Shown here piece by piece: positions 36,181-44,447 of a DNA stretch of 64,000 bases. Origin of the DNA: Microbacterium memoriense (GTDB lineage: Bacteria; Actinomycetota; Actinomycetes; Actinomycetales; Microbacteriaceae); NCBI RefSeq assembly GCF_025398275.1, contig NZ_JAODOR010000005.1:112344-176343 (forward strand), given 5' to 3'. Position 1 is the first letter of the stretch, and each line of letters opens with the position of its first letter. The notes below the pieces were generated by a model that did not search any database, was not told the origin of the DNA, and saw only the letters and a program-made list of their open reading frames with translations. A program made the position numbers and the translations under genes.

Positions 36181-39100
36181 ACCGCCGCCGCACTGCGGTC
36201 GGTCTCTCGGCCGCCGTCGCTGCCATCGCGCTCGTCGCGGGCGTGAGTATCGCCTGGCCGGGGCTCGACGCACAGGAGACGCCGGTCCAGACGGCGTCAG
36301 CCTGGGTGCTGCAGGCGGACGGACTCCGCTACGCGCGCGTCAACAGCGCGATCGGTGAACTGGACACCGTCCGTGCCGTCAGCAACCCGAGCCGCATCGC
36401 CGGTGCGACGACGGGCGCCTACATGTTCACCGACAGCGACAGCAAGGTGATCCGCATCGATGACGCGGCGCCGGTGGACCTCGACGCCGATGGGCTGAAG
36501 GCCGCTTCTTCCGCGCCACCCGGCACAGATGAGGTCGACTACGCGGGCGACTTCGTCGCCTACCGGACCGATGCCGGTGCGGTCTACGCGGGCCGGCTCT
36601 CGACCGGATCGCTCACGCGGATCGAACCGCGCGTGAGCCCGTCGGATGCGCCCGAGGATGCTCCCGCCTACACATCGGACGCGATCGCAATCAATGCCGA
36701 CGGTCTGCTGATGAGCTACTCGGCCGCCGACGAGACGGTCGCCCGTGTCGACGTCACGAACGCCGAGGTCCGCGGCATCGATCCTGCACCCGTCACCTTC
36801 TCGGCACCGGTCGTGACCGCGGCAGGGGAGCAGTGGGTCGTGATCGACACGTCCTCCGGGCTGTACTTGCCGCGTGGCGCGGACGCCATCGCCTCCGCCG
36901 GGACGAGCGGTACCGTCGCGGTCGCGCGGTCGGACGCCGATGCCGATGCCTTCTATATCGCCGATGCGAGCGGTCTCGTTCGTATCGCGCCGGACGGCGC
37001 TGCGGCCGAGCGTGTGTTCGGTGACAGCACGACCTCGCGGGGAACTGCAGCACGGCCCGTCGTGCGCGGTGGCACGGTGTACGCCGCGTGGCTTCCCGAG
37101 GGCGCGGGGCCCGGCACGCTCTGGAGCTCGGCGGACGGCGACGTTCCGCTCGACTACGCCGGACTCAGCCTCGGTGCGCAGCGCCGCCCCGTCTTCACGG
37201 ATGCCGGGAACACCCTGCTCCTCAACGATGCCCGTTCCGGCTGGGTGTGGAGCGCGCCGAGCGGCGCGCTGCTGCCCTCCACCCAGAACTGGGACATCGA
37301 CGATCGCGTCGAGACGGCCGCGGAGGTCAGTGATGACGAGCCGCCGCCGGTGATCGATCCGCGTCCCCCGGTCGCCGTCGATGACGCGTTCGGCGTGCGC
37401 CCCGGTGCGCTGGTGTCGCTGCCGGTGCTGCTCAACGACCACGACCCGAACGAAGACGTGCTGGCGATCGATCCGGCATCCGTCACGGGACTCGACCCTG
37501 GCTTCGGCGTGCTCACGACGACGGACGATCGCCAGCGACTGGCCGTGCGCGTCGCGGCGGATGCGGCGGGCGCCGCCACCTTCACCTACGCCGTGACCGA
37601 CGGCACGACGGCGGACGGACTCCTGTCTCCGCCGGCGACCGTGACCCTGACGGTCGCGGATGAGGCCGACAACGCCGCGCCGGCCTGGTGCGCCGTCGAG
37701 CTGTGTCAACAGACGTGGCCTCGGCCCGACGTCGCGCGGGGTGGCACGCTCACGCTCCCCGTCCTCGGCGATTGGGTCGACCCGGAGGGTGACCCCCTGT
37801 TGCTGCTGTCGGCCAGCGACGCTTCCGGCTCGGGTCAGGTCGCCGCGACCCCCGAGGGCAACGTCGTCTATCAGCACAGCGACACGGGCGCGGAAGGAGA
37901 ACAGCTCGTCTCGATCGTCTTGACGGTCGGCGATGCGCGGGGTGCGACCGCGACGAGGACACTGGTCGTCCGTGTCGTGGATGACCCGCAGCCCACCCTG
38001 CAATCCTTCGCCGTGCTCGACACCGCGGGTGCGCGGGTCAGCGTCGATGTCGCGCCCCACGTGACCGGGACGGCCGGAGACATCAGCGTGAGCTCCGCGC
38101 GGGTGCTCGACGACGCGGGCGCCACCGCGACCGTCGTCGGCGGCTCGACCGCGTTCGATTTCACCGCGCCGGCGGCGGGGAGTTACCGGGTCGCCGTGAC
38201 CGTGTCGGCCGCGGGCCAGGAGGTCACCGGAACCGTCCGGATCACCCTCCTGCCCGCCGATGCGCCCGCCGATCTCTCGACGGCCCCGGTCGTGGCGTTC
38301 GTCCGCCCCCAGGCCGATGCGACCGTCGACGTGTTCGCCGCCGTGTCGAACCCCACCGGTCGTGTGCTGCTGCTCAGCGACATCGTCCGCCATCCCGCGG
38401 CGGGCGCGAGCATGGATGCGGATGCCGTAGGTCAGAGTCAACTTCGCGTCTCCGGGACGACGGCCACGGGTGACTCCGGGCTCCTCGGGACCGTGACCTA
38501 TCGGGTCAGTGATGGCACCGAGGACACCGGCTCGTCCGTCATCGGAGAGGCGACGGTGTACCTGCTGCCGGTCGCGAGCGAGCAGGCCCCGATCGCGGTG
38601 GATGACAGCGTCGTGGTGCGGGTGGGGTCGCAGGTCGACATCCCCGTGCTCGCCAACGACATCTCGTCCTCGGGGACGCGCCCGCGGCTCGATCCCGAGT
38701 CGATCGTGTCGTCGTCGGCCGAGGTCCTCGCGTTCGCCTCCGGCGAGGTCCTGCGCTACCTCGCGCCGCCCGAGCCGGGCCAGTACAGCATCCAGTACCG
38801 CGCCTTCACGACCGGCGCCCCCGACCTCGGCGACCAGGCGACCGTGCACGTGCGGGCCGTCGCCGACGACACGAACCGCGAACCGCTGCCGCCCTCGTTG
38901 AGCGGCCGGGTGCTCAGCGGCCTCACGACTTCCATCGCCGTGGATGGCTTCGGGATGGACCCCGACGGCGATGTGGTCCGGCTCGCGACCATCGTCGATC
39001 AACCGGCGCGCGGCTCCGCGGCGATCTCGGCCGACGGAACGTCGATCGTCTACACGAGCGTCGCCGGCGACACCGGTCAGGTCGAGTTCCGGTATCGGGT

Positions 39101-42100
39101 CGTCGACACGTTCGGCGCGGCGGGCGACGGGCGGGTCCGCATCGGCATCCTCGGCGGCGATGCCGACCCGAGCCCGATCACCTACACCGACTACGTGCAC
39201 GTGCAAGCCGGCGCGGACAGCATCATCCGCGTGGACCCGTTGGCCAACGACCTCGACCCGACGCAGGGCACCCTCACCCTCACCGGCGTGCGACCGGATG
39301 TGCCCGAGGTCGCGGAGGACGGAACCGCTTCTGTCGAGTACGCACGATTGTCCGAGCGCATCGTCTCGGTCACCGAGGACACCGTCACGATCGCGGCCGG
39401 CGCCGCGCCCGGAACGATGACGTTCCTCTACGACGTGGAGTCGTCCTCCGGCAACACCGCGCGGGGTCTCTTGGTCGTCCGGGTCGTCGCTCAGCGTGTC
39501 CCCGATTTCCCCGTCGTCGATGACACGGTCCTCCGTGCGCAGGATCGTGAGGATCTGCGCACGGGCGTCGAGGTGCTCTCCGGCAAGGTCCTCTGGTCCG
39601 GGGGCGATGCGTCCGCGTTGACCATCGCGCTATGGGGCGACCCCGAGGGGGTGCGGGTCTCGGGCTCTCGCATCCGCGGCGACGTCGGCGAGGAAGCGCG
39701 GTTGATCGCGTTCTCGGTGACCGGCGAAACCGCCACCGGCCCCGTCACGACCTACGCGTTCCTGAGGGTTCCCGCCGCCTCCGAGGTGACGGTGTCTCTG
39801 CGTCCCGGCGTGGCACCCGTGCAGGTCGGCGAAGGGCAGGATGTCACCTTCGATCTGTCCGATTACGTGTCGCAGCCGCGCGGTAGCGTTCTCGAGGTCG
39901 GCGATCCGGTGCGGGCGTCTGGGGCGCGCACGACGGGCGTCTGTGCCCGCGAATCGGGAACGACCCTGCGGTACACGGCCGGTACCGGAGCGCCCTGGAA
40001 CGACGGATGCCTGGTCTCTGTCCGGATCGCCGGGCAGTCGGCGTGGACCGTGCTCTCGGTCCCCGTCGTCGTGACGCCGATCGATCCGCAGCCGGTCGTG
40101 AGCGCGGCGGCGTACGAGATCGCACCCGGTGAGCGCCACACCGTGGATCTCGGCACGATCACGACCTGGCAGGGCACTCCCGAACCGATCGTGTACCGGG
40201 TCAGCGGGGAGGCGGCATCCTTCGACGTGGCGGTGACGGGAGCGACCCTGACCATCGATGCACGCGATGCGGCTGTCCCCGGCACGGTGGAATCCGTCTC
40301 GATCGAGGTCGCCAGTCATGCCGGGGTCACTCCGGCGCGCGTGACCCTTCGCGTCGGCGCCGCCCCGTCCACGCTTCCGCAGGGCGGAGCGGTCCAGCAG
40401 CAGTGCAGCCAGGCGTCCGGGTCGTCGTGCGCGATCGACGTGATCGGCGCGCCCGGCGAGGTCAATCCGCTGCCCTCGACGCCCTTGACGCTCGTCGCGG
40501 CGTCCTCTGCGAGCGCCTGCGTGGGCGTCAGCTTCTCGGTGGCCTCCGCGACCCGCGTGATCGCGAGTTGGACCGACGATGCGCCGGGCGCGACCTGCGT
40601 TGCCTCCTTCACCGTCCGCGACGCCCAAGGGCGGCAGAGCGCCGCGGCCCGCAACGGGCGGATCACGCTCGACCTGCAGGGCTTCCCGAAGGCGCCGGCG
40701 AGCATCACCCAGAGCGCGTACGCGAACGGGACCCTGACCCTCCGCATCGACACGGGCGCCGCCTCGTCGGCCGCCCCGGCGATCACCGGGTTCGAGGTGC
40801 GTCAGGCCGGCGCGGTCGTCGCGACGTGCACGCCGCAGGGGATCTGCCCCGCGATCACGGCACCCAACGGCGACCAGCGCACCTACGAGGCCGTCGCCGT
40901 CAACGCCGTCGGCCCGTCCCGCACGTCCGTGCGGACGGTGGCGTGGGCGTACGACCCGCCCGCCGCACCGACGTCGGTGTCCGCCGCGCCGGTCGCCACG
41001 GCCGGTGAAGGCGGTGTGGCCGCGATCACGATGCGCGGGGTGGATGCCGCCGACACCGGTGCGCTGCAGGTTGCGAGCCCTGCGGGAGAAACGGTGTCGG
41101 TCGCCGTGAGCCCTACTCAGACGGAGGCGACCCTGCCGTCGTTCCGGGTGGGATCGAACACCGCCACCACGGTCACGGTGACCCCCGTCTCCCGCTTCGA
41201 CGTGCCGCCGGGCCTCGGCGGACCCGCGATCGAGTCGGTCACTGTGTCTGCGCACGGCATCGGCGCACCGCTGGCGCCGGCACTCACCCTGACGGCGGTC
41301 AACACGGGCAACGGTCGGGCAGAGGTCACGGCGGTCGGCACGGCCGCATCCGGTGGCGACGGCTCGACGCTCCGCTACGGCATCGTGCCCGACGGGACGG
41401 CGTGCGTCGTGTCGGAGAACGGCAGCCGGGCGGTGTTCTCCAACCTTCCCGACGGTCGCCAGTACACGTTCGTGCTCTGCGTGGAGTCGTGGTTCGACGG
41501 CACCATGTTCGGCCGCGTGACGACGAGCGCCGAGGTCCGCGCCGCGCAGAACGGTGCGGCCCCGCGGAACTACACCTTCGTCGTCGGCCCGACCGCGCGG
41601 GTCGCCGACGGGCGCGCGACGTGGACGATCGACAGCACGCCGACGTCTCCGGAGAGGCCACCGGAGAGCAACGTCGCCGTGTTCGATCGGTTCCCGACGG
41701 GCGTCTTCGACAGCGATCCGCGCATCCGCGTCAGGTACGAGCACACCGCGGGATGGTGGCAATCCGCCTGGGGTGAGGTCACCCCGGCTCGTGGCAGCGC
41801 GCCGTATCAGGTGCAGGCACGCTGGTCGCTCGGCGCCTGCACGGGGGGCTCGCTCCTCGAGCCGAGTGGGACCTCGACCGACGGTCGCGCGTCGATCAGC
41901 TTCCCCACCGACGCGATCACCTACACCGATGCGAACGGCGAGGTCCTGCCGACCGATGGCGACCCGCTGCGGGTTCCGGACGCCGCGGTCCGCGTGACGG
42001 GCGTCGGCGTGCGCGTCGACTGGCCCGCGTGGAACCTGGATTCCGCGATCGCCGAGATGTCAGCCACCTGCACGCCACTTCCTCAGCCCCCGACCGAGCC

Positions 42101-42110
42101 CGCACCCTGA
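36177..42110 (+). CDS. Giant exported Ig-like/fibronectin-type repeat protein
   Basis: A protein of 1977 residues. Residues ~3-25 are a signal anchor (AVGLSAAVAAIALVAGVSIA). Residues ~40-390 look like a repeated beta domain, perhaps a propeller (YARVNSAIGELDTVR, YAGDFVAYRTDAGAVYAG). Ig/cadherin-like modules with the tell-tale PVLLNDHDPNED or PVLANDISSSG follow near 398, 500, 803 and 1004, then fibronectin-III-like modules near 1504 and 1593, and a Cys-containing C-terminal domain. No sortase motif or C-terminal helix is seen. Translation starts at a GTG overlapping the kinase stop. It is probably the surface component of the operon. Confidence 0.85.
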   Translation: MNRRRTAVGLSAAVAAIALVAGVSIAWPGLDAQETPVQTASAWVLQADGLRYARVNSAIGELDTVRAVSNPSRIAGATTGAYMFTDSDSKVIRIDDAAPVDLDADGLKAASSAPPGTDEVDYAGDFVAYRTDAGAVYAGRLSTGSLTRIEPRVSPSDAPEDAPAYTSDAIAINADGLLMSYSAADETVARVDVTNAEVRGIDPAPVTFSAPVVTAAGEQWVVIDTSSGLYLPRGADAIASAGTSGTVAVARSDADADAFYIADASGLVRIAPDGAAAERVFGDSTTSRGTAARPVVRGGTVYAAWLPEGAGPGTLWSSADGDVPLDYAGLSLGAQRRPVFTDAGNTLLLNDARSGWVWSAPSGALLPSTQNWDIDDRVETAAEVSDDEPPPVIDPRPPVAVDDAFGVRPGALVSLPVLLNDHDPNEDVLAIDPASVTGLDPGFGVLTTTDDRQRLAVRVAADAAGAATFTYAVTDGTTADGLLSPPATVTLTVADEADNAAPAWCAVELCQQTWPRPDVARGGTLTLPVLGDWVDPEGDPLLLLSASDASGSGQVAATPEGNVVYQHSDTGAEGEQLVSIVLTVGDARGATATRTLVVRVVDDPQPTLQSFAVLDTAGARVSVDVAPHVTGTAGDISVSSARVLDDAGATATVVGGSTAFDFTAPAAGSYRVAVTVSAAGQEVTGTVRITLLPADAPADLSTAPVVAFVRPQADATVDVFAAVSNPTGRVLLLSDIVRHPAAGASMDADAVGQSQLRVSGTTATGDSGLLGTVTYRVSDGTEDTGSSVIGEATVYLLPVASEQAPIAVDDSVVVRVGSQVDIPVLANDISSSGTRPRLDPESIVSSSAEVLAFASGEVLRYLAPPEPGQYSIQYRAFTTGAPDLGDQATVHVRAVADDTNREPLPPSLSGRVLSGLTTSIAVDGFGMDPDGDVVRLATIVDQPARGSAAISADGTSIVYTSVAGDTGQVEFRYRVVDTFGAAGDGRVRIGILGGDADPSPITYTDYVHVQAGADSIIRVDPLANDLDPTQGTLTLTGVRPDVPEVAEDGTASVEYARLSERIVSVTEDTVTIAAGAAPGTMTFLYDVESSSGNTARGLLVVRVVAQRVPDFPVVDDTVLRAQDREDLRTGVEVLSGKVLWSGGDASALTIALWGDPEGVRVSGSRIRGDVGEEARLIAFSVTGETATGPVTTYAFLRVPAASEVTVSLRPGVAPVQVGEGQDVTFDLSDYVSQPRGSVLEVGDPVRASGARTTGVCARESGTTLRYTAGTGAPWNDGCLVSVRIAGQSAWTVLSVPVVVTPIDPQPVVSAAAYEIAPGERHTVDLGTITTWQGTPEPIVYRVSGEAASFDVAVTGATLTIDARDAAVPGTVESVSIEVASHAGVTPARVTLRVGAAPSTLPQGGAVQQQCSQASGSSCAIDVIGAPGEVNPLPSTPLTLVAASSASACVGVSFSVASATRVIASWTDDAPGATCVASFTVRDAQGRQSAAARNGRITLDLQGFPKAPASITQSAYANGTLTLRIDTGAASSAAPAITGFEVRQAGAVVATCTPQGICPAITAPNGDQRTYEAVAVNAVGPSRTSVRTVAWAYDPPAAPTSVSAAPVATAGEGGVAAITMRGVDAADTGALQVASPAGETVSVAVSPTQTEATLPSFRVGSNTATTVTVTPVSRFDVPPGLGGPAIESVTVSAHGIGAPLAPALTLTAVNTGNGRAEVTAVGTAASGGDGSTLRYGIVPDGTACVVSENGSRAVFSNLPDGRQYTFVLCVESWFDGTMFGRVTTSAEVRAAQNGAAPRNYTFVVGPTARVADGRATWTIDSTPTSPERPPESNVAVFDRFPTGVFDSDPRIRVRYEHTAGWWQSAWGEVTPARGSAPYQVQARWSLGACTGGSLLEPSGTSTDGRASISFPTDAITYTDANGEVLPTDGDPLRVPDAAVRVTGVGVRVDWPAWNLDSAIAEMSATCTPLPQPPTEPAP

Positions 42111-42126
42111 ACGAGGACCCACTCCC

Positions 42127-43092
42127 ATGACGATCACCACCGAGCAGGCGACTTGGTTCGCGCAGACGTTCGCGCATCTGGCCGACAATGTCGAGCGCGC
42201 CGTGCTCGGCAAGCGCCATGTCGTCGAACTCATCCTCACCGCGATGCTGAGTGAAGGGCACGTGCTCATCGAGGACGTTCCGGGGACGGGCAAGACCTCG
42301 CTCGCCCGGGCGATCGGTCAGTCCGTGCAGGGCTCGAACACCCGCATCCAGTTCACCCCCGACCTGCTGCCGGGCGACATCACCGGGATCACGGTGTACG
42401 ACCAGAAGACCGGCGATTTCGACTTCCACGCCGGTCCGATCTTCGCCAACATCGTCCTCGCCGACGAGATCAACCGGGCGAGCCCGAAGACCCAAGCGGC
42501 GCTCCTGGAGGTCATGGAGGAGGGCCGCGTGACGATCGACGGCATCACGCGCGCCGTCGGCAAGCCCTTCCTCGTGCTGGCGACCCAGAACCCTGTCGAG
42601 CAGGCGGGCACGTACCGCCTTCCCGAGGCGCAGCTCGACCGCTTCCTGCTGCGCACCTCGCTCGGCTACCCCGATCACGCCGCGACGGTGAGCATCCTCG
42701 GGGGCGCGGCCGTGGCGACCGAGGATCTCGCCGCCGTCATCACCCCCGATGCGCTCGTCGGGATGAGCGAACTGGCCGCCGACGTCTACGTCGATGCGCT
42801 CGTGCTCGACTACATCGCGCGCCTGGTCGATGCAACCCGCTCCGCGGACGAAGTCCGCCTGGGCGTCAGCATTCGTGGGGCGCTCGCGCTGACGCGGGCC
42901 GCGCGCGCCAGTGCCGCCGCGCAGGGGCGCACCTTCGTGACTCCCGACGACGTGAAGCGTCTCGCCGTGCCGGTGCTCGCGCACCGGCTCATCCTGCACC
43001 CCGAAGCCGAGTTCGACGGCGTCACCCCGGAGGCCGTGATCGGACAGGTGCTCCTCGATGTCACGCCGCCGACCCGCCGGGAGGCTCCGTGA
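42127..43092 (+). CDS. MoxR family AAA+ ATPase
   Basis: A 321-residue AAA+ protein with Walker A EDVPGTGKTSLARAIG, Walker B IVLADEINRASPKTQAALLE, sensor 1 LVLATQNPVEQAGTYRLPEA and a C-terminal lid (SIRGALALTRAARASAAAQG). MoxR ATPases act as chaperones that activate or assemble protein complexes, usually with a DUF58/VWA partner, here the very next gene, whose GTG overlaps its stop. GAGGA precedes the ATG. Confidence 0.93.
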   Translation: MTITTEQATWFAQTFAHLADNVERAVLGKRHVVELILTAMLSEGHVLIEDVPGTGKTSLARAIGQSVQGSNTRIQFTPDLLPGDITGITVYDQKTGDFDFHAGPIFANIVLADEINRASPKTQAALLEVMEEGRVTIDGITRAVGKPFLVLATQNPVEQAGTYRLPEAQLDRFLLRTSLGYPDHAATVSILGGAAVATEDLAAVITPDALVGMSELAADVYVDALVLDYIARLVDATRSADEVRLGVSIRGALALTRAARASAAAQGRTFVTPDDVKRLAVPVLAHRLILHPEAEFDGVTPEAVIGQVLLDVTPPTRREAP

Positions 43093-44447
43093 GCCTTCCC
43101 GACACCCGCCTGACCCGTACGTCGGCCTCCACCGGCGATCGCACCGAGCGCACCGAGGTCACCTCCGCACGCTCCCGCGCGGTCGTCGGGGCGGCGGTGC
43201 GGGCCTCGCGGGCGTGGACGGCTGTGCGCGCGGCGCTCCGCACGGCGATCGCGTGGTGCGCGCGGACGATCCGCCCCGCGGGTGCGCTCGTGATCGCCGT
43301 CGCGACGATCGGGCTCCTCGCCGGGCTCGTCTTCGGGTGGGTCGAGGCCGTCGTGGCCGGGGCGCTCGCCCTCGTCTTCCTGGTCCTCAGCATCCCGTTC
43401 CTCTTCGGGACGCGCACCTACGACGTCGACCTCACCCTCGAACACGAGCGCATCGTCGCCGGACACGGAGTCTCGGCGACCGTGACGGTGCGCAACACCG
43501 GCGCGCGGGCGGCGCTGCCCGGTCGCATCGACGTCCCGGTCGGCGCGGGCCTCGTGGAGTTCGGGGTACCGCTCTTGCACGCCGGCCAGGAATCACCGCG
43601 GACGCTGGAGATCCCGCCGCAGCCGCGGGGGATCGTGCGGGTGGGCCCCGCGACGACGGTGCGCTCCGATCCGCTGGGACTGCTCCATCGCGAGCACGCT
43701 TTCGACGACATCCACGACCTGTACGTCCACCCGCGGACCGTAACCGTGCCGTCCTCGAGCGCAGGCCTCATCCGCGATCTCGACGGCAACCCCACTCGGC
43801 GTCTCGTGGATGCCGACATGTCCTTCCACGCCATCCGGGAGTATGCGCCGGGTGACTCGCGGCGTCAGATCCACTGGAAGTCGACGGCCAAGACCGGGCG
43901 GCTCATGGTGCGTCAGTACGAAGAATCGCGCCGCTCGCGTATGGCCGTCGTGCTGGGCCTGGCCGAGGATGAATTCGCGTCGCCCGACGAGTTCGAGCTC
44001 GCCGTCAGCGCTGCCGCCTCGCTGTCGCTGCGGGCCGTCCACGACGCGCGCGATCTCGAGATCGTCGTGGGCGCCGAGATCCCGCGGGTCGTCCGCGGTC
44101 GCCTCCGCGCGATCCGGCATCTGCCCACCGGCGCTCCGCGGGTCGTCCTCGACGGCTTCAGCTCGGTCGAGCGCCTGAGCAACACGATGGCCTTCCGCGA
44201 GGTGTGCCGCCTCACCGCTGAAGCTGCCGACCGCCTGTCGATCGCCGTCCTCGTGGTCGGCTCGGCGGTCTCGCTCACGCAGGTGCGTCAGGCGGCATTG
44301 GCCTTCCCGGCGGATGCCGCCGTCGTCGGCATCGTGTGCGACGAACACGCGCACCCGCGCACCCAGATCGTGGGACCGATGACGGTGCACACGATCGGAA
44401 CCCTCGAAGACCTCGCCGGGCTGCTGCTGCGAGGAGCGACGTCGTGA
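43089..44447 (+). CDS. DUF58 domain-containing membrane protein
   Basis: A 452-residue protein with two adjacent hydrophobic helices at ~75-115 (ALVIAVATIGLLAGLVFGWV and AVVAGALALVFLVLSIPFLF), an immunoglobulin-like stretch, and the DUF58 signature FHAIREYAPGDSRRQIHWKS near 248. DUF58 proteins carry a degenerate VWA-type domain and are standard MoxR partners. The start is a GTG overlapping the MoxR stop, and its own stop overlaps the next GTG. Confidence 0.9.
   Translation: MSLPDTRLTRTSASTGDRTERTEVTSARSRAVVGAAVRASRAWTAVRAALRTAIAWCARTIRPAGALVIAVATIGLLAGLVFGWVEAVVAGALALVFLVLSIPFLFGTRTYDVDLTLEHERIVAGHGVSATVTVRNTGARAALPGRIDVPVGAGLVEFGVPLLHAGQESPRTLEIPPQPRGIVRVGPATTVRSDPLGLLHREHAFDDIHDLYVHPRTVTVPSSSAGLIRDLDGNPTRRLVDADMSFHAIREYAPGDSRRQIHWKSTAKTGRLMVRQYEESRRSRMAVVLGLAEDEFASPDEFELAVSAAASLSLRAVHDARDLEIVVGAEIPRVVRGRLRAIRHLPTGAPRVVLDGFSSVERLSNTMAFREVCRLTAEAADRLSIAVLVVGSAVSLTQVRQAALAFPADAAVVGIVCDEHAHPRTQIVGPMTVHTIGTLEDLAGLLLRGATS

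Noticed and set aside
36297..39206. Long minus-strand frame opposite the giant exported protein
   Set aside because: Arg/Asp/Gly-rich low-complexity product without motifs; the plus frame has a signal anchor and Ig-like modules.
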